A stretch of 64,000 bases of DNA from Chelatococcus sambhunathii (GTDB taxonomy: Bacteria; Pseudomonadota; Alphaproteobacteria; Rhizobiales; Methylopilaceae): contig JADBEO010000007.1 in NCBI GenBank assembly GCA_031316315.1, forward strand, positions 43,501-107,500, given 5' to 3'. Of this stretch, positions 7,026-16,682 are shown piece after piece (position 1 is the first letter of the stretch; every line of letters starts with the position of its first letter). The position numbers and the translations under genes were made by a program. Below the pieces are notes generated by a model. The model ran no database searches and had not been told where the DNA came from. It worked only from the letters and a program-made list of their open reading frames with translations.

Positions 7026-9401
7026 ATGGACACGCACGGACATGCGCACGGCGCACAGCCGAAGGCTTCGTGCTGCGGCGGGCACGGCCACGGACGAGCC
7101 GCAGAGGCCTCGATGGCGATCGACCCCGTCTGCGGCATGACCGTCGATCCCGCGACCGCCAGGCATCGGCTCGAGCAGGGAGCCAGGACCGAGTTCTTCT
7201 GCTCGGCCGGCTGCAGGGCGAAGTTCGAGGCGGATCCGGAAAAGTATCTGTCGCCGTCCTCCGCCGAGCCGGAGGCGATGCCCGAGGGCACGGTCTACAC
7301 CTGCCCGATGCACCCGGAGATCCGGCAGGAGGGTCCGGGATCGTGCCCGATCTGCGGCATGGCGCTCGAGCCCGACCTCGTCACGGCGGAAGCGCAGCCG
7401 AACCACGAACTCGCCGACATGACGCGGCGCTTCTGGATCGCCTTGGCGCTCGCCCTCCCGGTCTTCCTGCTCGAGATGGGATCGCACCTCTTCCCTGCGA
7501 TCCACCACCTCGTGCCACCGTCGGTCTCGGTCTGGATCCAGTTCGCGCTCGCCACGCCCGTGGTGCTCTGGGCGGGATGGCCGTTCTTCCAGCGCGGCTG
7601 GGCGTCCGTCGTCTCGCGCCACCTCAACATGTTCACGCTGATCGCGATGGGCACCGGGGTCGCCTACGCCTACAGCGTGGTGGCGACCTTCGCCCCCGGC
7701 GTTTTCCCTTCGGCGTTCCGCGGCCCGGACGGGACCGTCGCGGTCTATTTCGAGGCGGCCGCCGTCATAACGGCGTTGGTGCTGCTCGGCCAGGTGCTTG
7801 AGCTGCGCGCCCGCGACCGGACCTCCGGCGCGATCCGCGCGCTGATCAACCTGACCCCGAAGACCGCACGGCGGCTCAGGGACGACGGATCGGACGAGGA
7901 GGTTTCCGTCGAGGAGATTGCCGTCGGCGATCGCATCCGCGTGCGGCCAGGCGAAAAAATCCCCGTCGACGGCGAGGTCGTGGACGGGCGCTCCGTCGTG
8001 GACGAGGCGCTCGTCACGGGCGAGTCGATGCCGATCGCGAAGGCCGTCGGCGACGCCGTGACTGGCGGCACGCTAAACCAGTCCGGCGCCCTGACGGTCC
8101 GGGCGACCCGCATCGGTAGGGACACGATGCTGTCGCGCATCGTTCAAATGGTGGCGCAGGCGCAGCGCTCGCGGGCGCCGATCCAGCGCCTCGCCGACAC
8201 GGTGTCGGGTTGGTTCGTGCCGACGGTCATCCTGATCGCCGCGATCGCCTTCGTGGCCTGGGCGGCGTTCGGGCCGGAGCCGTCCTACGCCTACGGGCTC
8301 GTGGCCGCCGTTGCGGTCCTGATCATCGCCTGTCCCTGCGCGCTCGGCCTTGCGACCCCGATGTCGATCATGGTCGGAGTCGGCAAGGGCGCAGGTCTCG
8401 GCATCCTGGTGCGCAACGCCGAGGCGCTGGAGCGGCTCGAGAAGGTCGACACGCTGGTGGTCGACAAGACGGGCACGCTGACCGAGGGCAGGCCGTCGGT
8501 CACGGCCATCGTGACGGCTGAAGGTTTTGCGGAGGACGACCTCCTGCGCCTCGCGGCGGCGGTGGAGCGCGCGTCCGAGCATCCGCTGGGAGCCGCGGTG
8601 GTCGCGGCCGCCGAGGCGCGCGGCCTGGATGTTCCGTCGGTGGAGGACTTCGACGCCCCGAGCGGCAAGGGCGTGTCCGGCAAGGTCGCCGAGCGGCTGG
8701 TGGTGATCGGCAACGCGGAGTTCATGAAGGCGCAGGGCGTCGAGGTGGCGGCGTTGGCCGCCCGGGCGGACGACCTGCGACGCGACGGCGCGACAGCGGT
8801 CTATGTCGGCGTCGACGGCAGGCCCGCGGGCGTGCTCGCCATCGCCGATCCGATCAAGCCGACCACGGCCGAGGCGATTCTGGCGATGAAGGCCGAGGGT
8901 CTGCGGGTCGTCATGCTGACAGGCGACAACCGCACCACCGCCGAGGCCGTGGCGCGCACCCTCGGCATCGACGAGGTCGAGGCCGACGTGCTGCCGCAGG
9001 CCAAGCACGAGGTCGTCGAGCGGCTGAAGCGCGCGGGGCGTGTCGTCGCCATGGCCGGGGACGGGGTCAACGACGCTCCCGCGCTCGCCGCCGCAGACGT
9101 CGGCATCGCGATGGGCGCAGGCACGGACGTCGCCATCGAGAGCGCGGGCGTGACGCTCGTGCACGGCGACCTCAACGGCATTGTCCGGGCGCGGCGGCTC
9201 TCGGAGGCGACCATGTCGAACATCCGGCAGAATCTCGTGCTCGCTTTCGTCTACAACGCGGCCGGGGTTCCGATTGCCGCGGGCGTGCTCTACCCGGCGT
9301 TCGGACTGCTGCTCTCGCCCGTGGTCGCGGCCGCGGCGATGGCGCTGTCGTCGGTAAGCGTGATCGGCAACGCGCTGAAGCTGAGGACGAAGGCAATCTG
9401 A
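7026..9401 (+). CDS. copA: CopA-type P1B copper-translocating ATPase
   Basis: 791 residues from ATG 7026, chosen over an ATG at 6957 because GGGAGACG lies upstream and the earlier start would cross the second operator. The N-terminus is His/Cys-rich, followed by a YHS domain (about 31-78, DPVCGM) and a second metal-binding motif (about 91-116, YTCPMHPEI and CPICGM). There is no CxxC ferredoxin-like domain. Core motifs follow: TGES (331), membrane CPC (436-438), phosphorylation site DKTGT (480), SEHP (about 517) and GDGVNDAP. It exports Cu(I) across the inner membrane and is probably induced through CsoR. Confidence 0.95.
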   Translation: MDTHGHAHGAQPKASCCGGHGHGRAAEASMAIDPVCGMTVDPATARHRLEQGARTEFFCSAGCRAKFEADPEKYLSPSSAEPEAMPEGTVYTCPMHPEIRQEGPGSCPICGMALEPDLVTAEAQPNHELADMTRRFWIALALALPVFLLEMGSHLFPAIHHLVPPSVSVWIQFALATPVVLWAGWPFFQRGWASVVSRHLNMFTLIAMGTGVAYAYSVVATFAPGVFPSAFRGPDGTVAVYFEAAAVITALVLLGQVLELRARDRTSGAIRALINLTPKTARRLRDDGSDEEVSVEEIAVGDRIRVRPGEKIPVDGEVVDGRSVVDEALVTGESMPIAKAVGDAVTGGTLNQSGALTVRATRIGRDTMLSRIVQMVAQAQRSRAPIQRLADTVSGWFVPTVILIAAIAFVAWAAFGPEPSYAYGLVAAVAVLIIACPCALGLATPMSIMVGVGKGAGLGILVRNAEALERLEKVDTLVVDKTGTLTEGRPSVTAIVTAEGFAEDDLLRLAAAVERASEHPLGAAVVAAAEARGLDVPSVEDFDAPSGKGVSGKVAERLVVIGNAEFMKAQGVEVAALAARADDLRRDGATAVYVGVDGRPAGVLAIADPIKPTTAEAILAMKAEGLRVVMLTGDNRTTAEAVARTLGIDEVEADVLPQAKHEVVERLKRAGRVVAMAGDGVNDAPALAAADVGIAMGAGTDVAIESAGVTLVHGDLNGIVRARRLSEATMSNIRQNLVLAFVYNAAGVPIAAGVLYPAFGLLLSPVVAAAAMALSSVSVIGNALKLRTKAI

Positions 9402-9472
9402 TCTCCGCCTTCATGCTTTATGACCACGTAGACTGGCTACCGAACAGTGGACGTTCCCCGGGTCAGTTATGG

Positions 9473-9498
9473 GTCAGCGGCAGCTCGCTGCCGCTGAC
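9473..9498 (+). terminator. Perfect 12-bp hairpin downstream of copper ATPase gene
   Basis: GTCAGCGGCAGC and its exact complement are separated by two bases (TC). Only three T follow on the + strand, so it is a weak intrinsic terminator for copA at best. It lies between the copper island and a leftward recombinase gene. It could instead be a protein-binding site or a recombination-related structure; the rest of the gap shows nothing else. Confidence 0.45.
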
Positions 9499-9595
9499 TT
9501 TGACAGCAATTGTGGTGTCATCAACCGCTGGAAGCAGACATCGTCCAGCCGCCCTTTCGGCGCTCCCACCCTTCCGGGCTGCCGATCGCTCGAGG

Positions 9596-10222
9596 TTACA
9601 GCTCCAATTGCTCGGAAAGGGCCAGGGCGTCGTCGACCTCAATGCCGAGGTAGCGAACCGTGCTCTCGAGCTTTCCGTGACCCAAGAGCAGTTGGCACGC
9701 TCTCAGATTGCCGGTCTTTTTGTAGATCAGAGACACCTTTGTGCGGCGGAGGCTGTGCGTACCGTAGGCCGTCGGTTCGAGGTCGATCATCCGAACCCAC
9801 TTGTCGACCAGCCGGGCATACTGACGAGTTCCGATGTGCTGGCCTGGCGCGCTCCGGCTCGGGAACAGCCAGTCATCTGGTCGACCACCTCTCACGCGAA
9901 GCCAAGCCGCAAGGGCGTCTCTGGCAGGCTCGGTGATTTCGAATGGCACCGGTCGTCCGGTCTTCTGCTGCATGACCGTCGATCTCAGGCGGATCGATCC
10001 GCCCATCGCCACGTCGCTGATCCGGAGCTTGACCAAATCGCATCCGCGCAGCTTCGCATCGAGGGCACAGTTAAACATCGCAAGGTCACGGACCTGAGCG
10101 TTGGTCTTAAGCTGCTGGCGGATCGCCCAGATGTGCTTCGGCTTAAGCGGCGCTTTGGGTCCGATGAGACGACCGGCGTTCCATGGCTTCTGGGGCAAGC
10201 GGAACAAATCGGGCTGGCGCAT
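9596..10222 (-). CDS. Tyrosine recombinase (short phage-type integrase)
   Basis: 208 residues. The catalytic residues of tyrosine recombinases are present: Arg in KLRGCDLV (about 59), the HSLRRT box, the LGHGKL His, and the nucleophile in STVRYLG (near 195). It lacks a large N-terminal arm-binding domain, as in the short stand-alone integrases widespread in alphaproteobacteria. It is convergent with copA and divergent from the arsenic operon. No attachment site was recognised. It may be a remnant of the event that brought in one of the metal-resistance blocks. Confidence 0.88.
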   Translation of the reverse strand: MRQPDLFRLPQKPWNAGRLIGPKAPLKPKHIWAIRQQLKTNAQVRDLAMFNCALDAKLRGCDLVKLRISDVAMGGSIRLRSTVMQQKTGRPVPFEITEPARDALAAWLRVRGGRPDDWLFPSRSAPGQHIGTRQYARLVDKWVRMIDLEPTAYGTHSLRRTKVSLIYKKTGNLRACQLLLGHGKLESTVRYLGIEVDDALALSEQLEL

Positions 10223-10344
10223 TGCCTCCTCCTAGAGGCGGCCCCTCAACCCGATCATACACCCGCAGCCGTTCGGCGACGCGCCAGGAGCGGCCCTTCA
10301 CTCTGGTTCCAAAAGCCGACATCCAAACCTGCTCGATAGATAGT

Positions 10345-10374
10345 CATATCGACATTTTCCGATATATCGATATA
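10345..10374. promoter_or_regulatory. Putative ArsR operator and promoter region
   Basis: An AT-rich island in GC-rich DNA, about 30 bases upstream of arsR, contains related half-sites: CATATCGACA followed by TCCGATATATCGATATA, with the palindrome TATATCGATATA inside. ArsR repressors bind imperfect AT-rich dyads overlapping their own promoter, so this is the natural site for autoregulation of the operon. The exact bound bases are inferred. Confidence 0.6.
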
Positions 10375-10403
10375 GGTGCCTCTACTGACGCTGGAGGCGC
10401 GGC

Positions 10404-10778
10404 ATGCCCAATACTACGACCGACCGAGAAGCTGGCGCGCTCGACGCCCTGTCCGCTCTTGGCCAGCAGACGCGGCTTCGCATCTTCCGGCATCTCGTCA
10501 CCATGGCGCCCGACCCCCAGCCCGCGGGCGGGATCGCGGACGCCCTCGGCTGCCTCCAGAACACGTTGTCGACCCACCTCGCGATCCTCGCGCGGGCCGG
10601 GCTGATCACCGGCGTCCGCGACGGGCGCTCGATTCTCTATGCCGCGAACTTCGACGGCATGCGCGGCCTCGTGAACTACCTGCTCGAGGACTGCTGCAAG
10701 GGCCATCCGGAGGTCTGCGCCCCCGTGTTTGAGCAGCTTGAGAAGGGCTGCGGCTGCGGCCCGGCGGCGAGGGCCTGA
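10404..10778 (+). CDS. arsR: ArsR/SmtB-family arsenic-responsive repressor
   Basis: 124 residues with the winged-helix fold typical of ArsR: DALSALGQQTRLRIFRHL at the N-terminus and a recognition helix around CLQNTLSTHLAIL, followed by the wing. The usual ELCVC metal loop is absent. Cysteines instead lie in the recognition region (GCL) and in a C-terminal cluster (DCCKGHPEVC and GCGCG), as in C-terminal As(III)-binding ArsR variants. It heads a tight rightward operon, with acr3 four bases downstream. Confidence 0.9.
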   Translation: MPNTTTDREAGALDALSALGQQTRLRIFRHLVTMAPDPQPAGGIADALGCLQNTLSTHLAILARAGLITGVRDGRSILYAANFDGMRGLVNYLLEDCCKGHPEVCAPVFEQLEKGCGCGPAARA

Positions 10779-10781
10779 CAG

Positions 10782-11837
10782 ATGTCGCTGTTCGAACGCT
10801 ACCTGACCGTCTGGGTCTTTCTCTGCATCGTCGTCGGCGTCGCGCTCGGCTACGCGGCGCCTGGCCTGTTCCAGGCGATCGGCGCGCTCGAGGTCGCGAG
10901 CGTGAACCTGCCCGTCGCCGTGCTGATCTGGCTGATGATCGTCCCCATGCTGGTGAAGGTCGACTTCGCGGCGCTCCGCGAGGTCGGCTCGCACTGGCGG
11001 GGCATCTCGGTGACGCTGTTCATCAACTGGGCGGTGAAGCCGTTCTCGATGGCGCTGCTTGGGTGGCTGTTCATCGGCTGGCTGTTCCGGCCCTACCTGC
11101 CCGCAGACCAGATCGACAGCTACGTCGCCGGGCTGATCCTCCTCGCCGCGGCGCCGTGCACGGCGATGGTCTTCGTCTGGTCGAACCTCACCAAGGGCGA
11201 CCCGCTGTTCACGCTGAGCCAGGTCGCCGTCAACGACGCGATCATGATCGTGGCCTTTGCGCCGATCGTCGCGCTCCTGCTCGGTTTGTCTTCGATCACG
11301 GTGCCTTGGGAGACGCTGATCCTCTCGGTCGGTCTCTACATCATCGTGCCGGTGATCGCGGCCCAGGTCCTGCGGCGACAGGTTCTGGCCTCCGGCGGAC
11401 AGGCAGCGCTCGACCGCCTGCTGGCCAAGATCCAGCCGCTCTCGCTCGCCGCCCTGCTCGCGACACTGGTCCTGCTGTTCGCCTTCCAGGGCGAGCAGAT
11501 CATCGCGCAGCCGGCCGTGATCGCGTTGCTCGCCGTGCCGATCCTGATCCAGGTCTACTTCAACTCCGGGCTCGCTTACCTGCTGAACCGCGCGACCGGG
11601 GAGGCCCACTGCGTCGCCGGGCCATCCGCGTTGATCGGGGCGTCGAACTTCTTCGAGCTCGCTGTCGCCGCGGCGATCAGCCTGTTCGGCTTCAAGTCCG
11701 GGGCGGCGCTCGCCACCGTCGTCGGCGTGCTGATCGAGGTCCCCGTGATGCTGTCGGTGGTTTGGATCGTGAACCGATCGAAGCCTTGGTACGAGGCCCG
11801 CAGCGTCCGCGCGGCCGCCCCCGAACCCCGTTCTTGA
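10782..11837 (+). CDS. acr3: Acr3-type arsenite efflux permease
   Basis: 351 residues with ten predicted membrane segments of the bile/arsenite/riboflavin transporter fold. The Acr3 signature is plain: the essential Cys in AAPCTAMVFVWSNLTKGDP (about residue 126) and GASNFFELAVA near the C-terminus. It exports As(OH)3, probably coupled to the proton motive force. It lies between arsR and arsC, all on one transcript. The start ATG has only a weak ribosome binding site, consistent with translational coupling to arsR. Confidence 0.95.
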   Translation: MSLFERYLTVWVFLCIVVGVALGYAAPGLFQAIGALEVASVNLPVAVLIWLMIVPMLVKVDFAALREVGSHWRGISVTLFINWAVKPFSMALLGWLFIGWLFRPYLPADQIDSYVAGLILLAAAPCTAMVFVWSNLTKGDPLFTLSQVAVNDAIMIVAFAPIVALLLGLSSITVPWETLILSVGLYIIVPVIAAQVLRRQVLASGGQAALDRLLAKIQPLSLAALLATLVLLFAFQGEQIIAQPAVIALLAVPILIQVYFNSGLAYLLNRATGEAHCVAGPSALIGASNFFELAVAAAISLFGFKSGAALATVVGVLIEVPVMLSVVWIVNRSKPWYEARSVRAAAPEPRS

Positions 11838-11847
11838 GGAGGCCGTC

Positions 11848-12267
11848 ATGACCGAGGTCGTCACCATCTGGCACAACCCGGACTGCGGCACGTCCCGCAA
11901 CACGCTCGCCATGATCCGCGCAGCCGGCATCGAGCCGACCGTCGTCGAGTACCTGAAGGCGCCGCCGACGCGCGAGGAGCTGGCGAAGGCGATCGCGGAC
12001 GCCGGGCTGACCCCGCGCGACGTCGTTCGGGAGAAGGGAACGCCCTTCGCGGAGCTCGGGCTCGACGATCCGTCAGTCGCTGGCGACGCGATCCTCGACG
12101 CCATGCTGGCGCACCCGATCCTGATCAACCGCCCGTTCGTGTTCGCCTCGCGCGGCGTGCGCCTCTGCCGTCCCTCCGAGGTCGTGCTCGAGATCCTGCC
12201 GCAGCCCCTCACGGCGGATTTCGCCAAGGAGGACGGCGCGGTGGTGAAGGCCGGCGCGGCGCTGTGA
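11848..12267 (+). CDS. arsC: Arsenate reductase, glutaredoxin-linked (ArsC)
   Basis: 139 residues, the usual length for the glutaredoxin-coupled ArsC family. The catalytic Cys is in [11 protein letters not shown] (residue 12), followed by the conserved [10 protein letters not shown] region that includes the arsenate-binding Arg. It reduces As(V) to As(III) for export by Acr3. GAGGAGG lies upstream of the ATG. It overlaps the arsH start by 4 bases. Confidence 0.95.
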   Translation: MTEVVTIWHNPDCGTSRNTLAMIRAAGIEPTVVEYLKAPPTREELAKAIADAGLTPRDVVREKGTPFAELGLDDPSVAGDAILDAMLAHPILINRPFVFASRGVRLCRPSEVVLEILPQPLTADFAKEDGAVVKAGAAL

Positions 12268-12988
12268 CCGACCTGCTCGTGACCGACCTGCCGAACCTCG
12301 ACGACCGCTGCTTCCGCCCGACCGACCTCGCCCGGCTGCACGGTCCGCGCTCCACTCACCCGCCGCGCGTCCTGCTGCTCTATGGCTCGCTCCGGCCCGT
12401 CTCCTACAGCCGGCTGCTGACGATGGAGGCCGAGCGCCTGCTGAAGCGCCTCGGCTCCGAGACGCGCGTCTACGACCCCGCGGGCCTGCCGCTGCCGGAC
12501 GACGGCCCGGCGGACCACCCGAAGGTCGCCGAGCTCCGTGAGCTGTCGCTCTGGTCGGAGGCGCAGGTCTGGACGAGCCCCGAGCGCCACGGCGCCATGA
12601 CGGGCGTTATGAAGTCCCTGATCGACTGGATCCCGCTCTCGGTCGACTCGGTGCGGCCGACGCAGGGGCGCACGCTCGCGGTGATGCAGGTCTCGGGCGG
12701 ATCCCAGTCGTTCAACGCCGTGAACCAGATGCGCGTGCTCGGCCGCTGGATGCGGATGGTCACCATCCCGACCAGTCGTCGGTGGCGAAAGCCTTTCAGG
12801 AGTTCGGCGAGGACGGCCGGATGAAGCCATCCGCCTACTACGACCGCTTGGTCGACGTGATGGAGGAGCTGGTGAAGTTCACGCTGCTCACCCGCGACGT
12901 CTCCGACCATCTCACCGACCGCTACAGCGAGCGGAAGGAGAGCGCCGCGGCGCTCGAGGCGCGGGTAAAGCTGATGCAGGCCGTCTAG
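12264..12988 (+). pseudogene. arsH: arsH, organoarsenical NADPH-FMN oxidoreductase, one-base frameshift
   Basis: The flavodoxin-like ArsH sequence runs in frame from 12264 ([16 protein letters not shown], then [19 protein letters not shown]). After VTIP it continues in another frame as [20 protein letters not shown], ending at 12988. ArsH proteins read [11 protein letters not shown] here, so one A is missing between 12770 and 12771; restoring it gives a normal protein of about 241 residues. ArsH oxidises trivalent organoarsenicals to the less toxic pentavalent form. The uninterrupted frame alone is truncated and would lose the C-terminal quarter. Everything else in the operon is intact. Confidence 0.85.
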
Positions 12989-12991
12989 GAC

Positions 12992-14164
12992 GTGAGCGGG
13001 GCCTCGACGCCGCCCGGCGGCAGGATCGCGGTCCTGGTGCTCGGCATCGCCCAGATCGTATCGTGGGGGTCGAGCTTCTACCTGCTCGCGGTTCTGGCGA
13101 CGCCGATCTCGGCCGACACCGGATGGCCGCTCGCCTGGGTGGTCGGCGGCGGATCGATCGGCCTGCTCTGCTCAGGCGTTGCCGCGCCATTCGTCGGTCG
13201 CATGATCGACGGCTTCGGCGGTCGGCAGACCATGGCGGCAGGCTCGCTGATGATGGGAGCCGGCCTCGCCGCGGTCGGGTCGTCGACAGGGCTCGCGACC
13301 TACCTCCTCGGCTGGGCAGTGCTGGGCTTCGGCATGGGCGCCGGGCTCTACGACGCGGCGTTCTCGACGCTCGGCCGGATCTTCGGGGCTTCGGCCCGGC
13401 GCGCGATCACCAACCTGACGCTGTTCGGAGGCTTCGCCAGCACCGTCTGCTGGCCGCTGTCGGCGCTCGCGGTCGAGCACGTCGGCTGGCGCGGCGCCTG
13501 CTTCGCCTATGCCGCCGTCCAGGTGCTCGTCATGGCTCCGGCGCTGTTCGTCCTGCTGCCGCGCGAGGCGCGCAGCGCCCCGACCGCCTTCAACCGGGCC
13601 GACGACGGCGCGACGACCTCCCGCGAGCGACGGACCTTCTGGCTGCTGGCTGCGATCCTGATGGCGAACGGGGCGGTCCAGACGACGGTGTCGGTCCACC
13701 TGCTGACGGTCCTTCAAGACCGGGGCATGGCACTCGCGGCGGCGGTCGCGGTCGGCGCGCTGATTGGGCCGTCGCAGGTCGGCGCCCGCGTCGTCGAGAT
13801 GCTGGTCGGCGATCGCCTTCATCCGACCGCGACGCTCGCTTGCGCCGGAGCGCTGGTGGCCGTCGGCGTGACGCTGCTTGCGCTCGGCGCGGGGCCTGCG
13901 GCGGTCGCCGTCGTGCTTTACGCCGCCGGGAACGGCGTGTGGTCGATCGCGCGCGGCACGGTCCCGCTCGCGCTCTTCGGCGCCGAGCGCTATGCGGTCG
14001 TCATGGGGCGGCTTGCGGCGCCGAACCTGGTCGTGCAAGCAGCCGCTCCGTTCGTCGCTGGACTGGTGATCTCAGCCGCCGGGACTAACGCGACGCTTGG
14101 CGTGTTGGCCGTGCTCGCGGTTTCCAACCTGGTCGCGACCGTCGCGCTCGCACGCAGTCGATGA
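12992..14164 (+). CDS. MFS transporter of arsenic operon (ArsK-like)
   Basis: 390 residues from GTG 12992, three bases after the arsH stop. There are twelve hydrophobic segments, with the MFS loop signature GRMIDGFGGRQTM after the second segment and GMGAGLYDAAFSTLGRIFG in the middle. Members of this subgroup in rhizobial ars operons (ArsK type) export trivalent arsenicals. The substrate here rests on context and overall resemblance; a general drug exporter cannot be excluded. It closes the ars operon. Confidence 0.75.
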   Translation: MSGASTPPGGRIAVLVLGIAQIVSWGSSFYLLAVLATPISADTGWPLAWVVGGGSIGLLCSGVAAPFVGRMIDGFGGRQTMAAGSLMMGAGLAAVGSSTGLATYLLGWAVLGFGMGAGLYDAAFSTLGRIFGASARRAITNLTLFGGFASTVCWPLSALAVEHVGWRGACFAYAAVQVLVMAPALFVLLPREARSAPTAFNRADDGATTSRERRTFWLLAAILMANGAVQTTVSVHLLTVLQDRGMALAAAVAVGALIGPSQVGARVVEMLVGDRLHPTATLACAGALVAVGVTLLALGAGPAAVAVVLYAAGNGVWSIARGTVPLALFGAERYAVVMGRLAAPNLVVQAAAPFVAGLVISAAGTNATLGVLAVLAVSNLVATVALARSR

Positions 14165-14257
14165 CGAGATGTGCCAAAAGCTGACATCGCTTTGTCGCTA
14201 CCGCTTACCAAACGTATCGCGCTCGACCTCCGATGTGACGATTGGGTCTGAATGTGG

Positions 14258-15637
14258 CTATCGGCCCGCCAGACGAAGATTACCCATAAGCGTTGGAAAC
14301 AGTTCCGCGACCGTCGGATGGATCGGCGTAGTGCGGCGGATCGCGTCGGCGGTCACGCTCCCCTGCATTGCATAGAGCAGGCCGTGCACCGCCTCGTCGC
14401 CGCCGACGCCAAGAACCGCAGCGCCCAGGATCAGGTCCGTCCGGGCGTCGACCACGGCCTTCATGAAGCCTTTGGTCTCGCCCTTCTCCACCGCTCGGCC
14501 GACCCGTGTCATCGGGCGGGTAGCGGTCTTGTAGGGAATGCCGGCGGCGCGCGCCTGCGCTTCCGTCATGCCAATCCGCCCGAGCGGCGGATCGGTGTAG
14601 AGCGCGTAGACCGGAAAGCGGTCCCCGACCCGCCTGTCGTCGCCATCGAGCAGGTTCGCGGCGACGATCTCGAAGTCGTTGTAGGCGGTGTGGGTGAATG
14701 CCCCGCGGCCGTTGCAGTCGCCGAGCGCCCAGATCCCATCGACGCTCGTGCGCAGTTGGTCGTCCACCACGACATAGCCGCGTTGGTCGAGCGCGACGCC
14801 TGCGGCCTCGAGCCCGAGATCGTCGGTGTTCGGACGCCGGCCGACGGCAAGCAGCACGTGCGAGCCGATCTCGACGGGTGCGCCCGACGTGCAGCTCACT
14901 CCCGCGGCGATGTCGTCGCCGCGCTTTTCGAAGCTGATGCATTCGGCGTTGAGGCGGAAGCGGACGCCTTCGTCCTCCAGGAACGCCCGGATCGCATCCG
15001 ACGTCTCCTCGTCTTCCCGCGCGACGATTCGCGGACCCATCTCGACGACTGTCACCTGGGCGCCAAGGCGACGGAAAATCTGTGCGAATTCAAGACCTAT
15101 GTAGCTGCCGCCGATCACCACGAGACTGCGCGGCACGACGTCGAGATCGAGCAGCGAGCTGTTGGTGAGGTACGGGATCGTATCGAGCCCGGGCATGGCC
15201 GGCGTCGCCGCGCGACCGCCGACGTTGAGGAAGATCTGAGGGGCTGAGAGCGTCTCGCCCGCGACCTCGACCTCGTGCGGGCCGACGAAGCGGGCGTGCC
15301 CGCGGATCAGCGTCACGCCGTGGAGGCCCTCAAGCCAGACCTCGTTGTTCCGCCGGGAATTGCCTGCGATCGCGTCCTTGCGGGCCTTGACCGCGGCCAT
15401 GTCGATCGACACCGGGCCGGTCTCTATGCCGTAGTCGCCCGCGCGGCGGGCGAGATGAGCCGCATAGGCGCTCGCCACCATGGCCTTGGTCGGCGTGCAG
15501 CCCGTGTTGACGCAGGCGCCGCCGACGAGATGGCGCTCGATGATCGCGACCCTCCGGCCCGCCGCCGCGAGCCGCGCCGCCATCGACGGGCCGGCTTGGC
15601 CCGCTCCTATGACGATCGCGTCGAACGCGCGGGTCAT
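14258..15637 (-). CDS. FAD/NAD-dependent disulfide oxidoreductase (mercuric reductase-like)
   Basis: 459 residues from ATG 15637, which overlaps the upstream stop; the longer open frame is not the start. It has an FAD-binding GAGQAGPSMAARL, the redox disulfide GGACVNTGCTPTK (about 41-46), the NAD site VVIGGSYIGLEFAQ, and the second FAD motif ALGDCNGRGAFTHT. The C-terminal dimerisation domain has HPTVAELFPT, with Thr-Val in place of the His-Pro-Glu ending of lipoamide dehydrogenase. It lacks the N-terminal HMA domain and C-terminal Cys pair of MerA, so mercury reduction is unlikely. The substrate is unknown. Confidence 0.85.
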   Translation of the reverse strand: MTRAFDAIVIGAGQAGPSMAARLAAAGRRVAIIERHLVGGACVNTGCTPTKAMVASAYAAHLARRAGDYGIETGPVSIDMAAVKARKDAIAGNSRRNNEVWLEGLHGVTLIRGHARFVGPHEVEVAGETLSAPQIFLNVGGRAATPAMPGLDTIPYLTNSSLLDLDVVPRSLVVIGGSYIGLEFAQIFRRLGAQVTVVEMGPRIVAREDEETSDAIRAFLEDEGVRFRLNAECISFEKRGDDIAAGVSCTSGAPVEIGSHVLLAVGRRPNTDDLGLEAAGVALDQRGYVVVDDQLRTSVDGIWALGDCNGRGAFTHTAYNDFEIVAANLLDGDDRRVGDRFPVYALYTDPPLGRIGMTEAQARAAGIPYKTATRPMTRVGRAVEKGETKGFMKAVVDARTDLILGAAVLGVGGDEAVHGLLYAMQGSVTADAIRRTTPIHPTVAELFPTLMGNLRLAGR

Positions 15638-16098
15638 CGCAGCGTCGAGACTGCGAGACAGGCCAACGCGATGGCGGCCGCGTCCTCGATCAGCGCGGCC
15701 GGAAGGTCGCGGCCGAAGACGCCCGCCAGCTTCGCGCGCGCCGCGGCGCCGCCGAGCGTGCCCGCGACGGCGCCGACGATCCCGGCGATCAGCCCGATGA
15801 CGAGCGAACCGCCTGCGACGCCGATCGCCGCCCCGCACAGCGCGCCCATCGCCAACCGCGCCCCGAACTGCGGCGGAACCTTACGGCTCGGCGTCGACGG
15901 CAGCTGGTCGGTGACAAACTCCACGAGCGCGAGCAGCGTGAGGACGTAAGGCGTCCAGGCGTAGCCGATGAAGGCGAGCCAGGACTGAGACAGGTCGATC
16001 CAGCCAAGATGCCCGGCCCAGCTGACGGCCGCCGGCGCGGTCATCGCGCGCATCCCCGCCACGATACCGATGAGCGCTGCGGCCAGAATGTAAGCCAT
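15634..16098 (-). CDS. DUF4126 family membrane protein
   Basis: 154 residues from ATG 16098, with GGAG nine bases upstream. It has four or five hydrophobic helices, including a Gly/Ala-rich pair (GGSLVIGLIAGIVGAVAGTLGG) and the N-terminal AYILAAALIGIVAGMRAMTAPA motif of DUF4126. The function of the family is unknown. It is translationally coupled (ATGA) to the disulfide oxidoreductase gene downstream, which suggests a joint role. Confidence 0.8.
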   Translation of the reverse strand: MAYILAAALIGIVAGMRAMTAPAAVSWAGHLGWIDLSQSWLAFIGYAWTPYVLTLLALVEFVTDQLPSTPSRKVPPQFGARLAMGALCGAAIGVAGGSLVIGLIAGIVGAVAGTLGGAAARAKLAGVFGRDLPAALIEDAAAIALACLAVSTLR

Positions 16099-16277
16099 CG
16101 CTTCAGGGCTCCATGTGCAGCCGCCCGGCGCAGGCTGTGCGCAGAGGGATCGACCAATCGGCATCACGGACCGAGACGTCTAGCCCCAACGGGATTGGCA
16201 CCTCACAGGACCCGAGCGTCGCACAAGTTGATCGGAAGGGCTATGCGCGGCCGTCGAGGGGCGCGTTAGCGAGAGGC

Positions 16278-16305
16278 GGCGGACAAGAACATGATCTTGT
16301 CCGCC
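16278..16305 (-). terminator. Hairpin 3' of small secreted-protein gene
   Basis: GGCGGACAAG and its perfect complement are separated by an 8-base loop, starting 11 bases past the stop of the leftward gene. There is no T-run in either direction, so it is a weak terminator or 3'-end protecting stem. The 180 bases to the left, up to the DUF4126 start, show no gene. Confidence 0.5.
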
Positions 16306-16315
16306 AACATCTTCA

Positions 16316-16585
16316 TCAGCCGGCGTTCATGTTCGCGTCCCAGTGCGCATAGGGGTCGTCCAGAGGAGCCGTCCGCATCTCCCCCTTGCGTTCGTCGAGC
16401 ACGCGAACCTTTTCAGTCCGCTCGACCTTCGGCTTCGCGCGGCCGCCGGCATGATCGACGCTCGCCGGGTTGGTCGAAGCCAGCGTCGCGCCCGGCGACA
16501 TGCCGTCGTAGGACGCCGCAAAGGCGCCGGTCGGAGCCGCGACGACGAACGCGACGGCCAGGACCTTGATCAGGGAGGTTTTCAT
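16316..16585 (-). CDS. Small secreted protein of unknown function
   Basis: 89 residues with a clear signal peptide (MKTSLIKVLAVAFVVAAPTG, cleavage near AFA). The mature part is short and charged: SYDGMSPGATLAST, then KPKVERTEKVRVLDERKGEM. No family recognised. It lies downstream of the sigma/anti-sigma operon but about 100 bases away across an AT-rich gap that could hold its own promoter. Confidence 0.65.
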   Translation of the reverse strand: MKTSLIKVLAVAFVVAAPTGAFAASYDGMSPGATLASTNPASVDHAGGRAKPKVERTEKVRVLDERKGEMRTAPLDDPYAHWDANMNAG

Positions 16586-16682
16586 GATCTTGTCTCCATC
16601 GATCTGAATTGATCGTATTGATGAGACAATCCCGGCCGCGATTCATTCCCTTATTGTTCGATTTTAATTGGCCTCGACCTTC

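Noticed and set aside
10344..12830. 828-residue leftward open frame
   Set aside because: It is antisense to arsR, acr3, arsC and arsH, all with clear family motifs; the translation is low-complexity Arg/Asp/His-rich.
14258..15637. Mercuric reductase (merA)
   Set aside because: No N-terminal HMA domain, no C-terminal Cys pair and no other mer genes.
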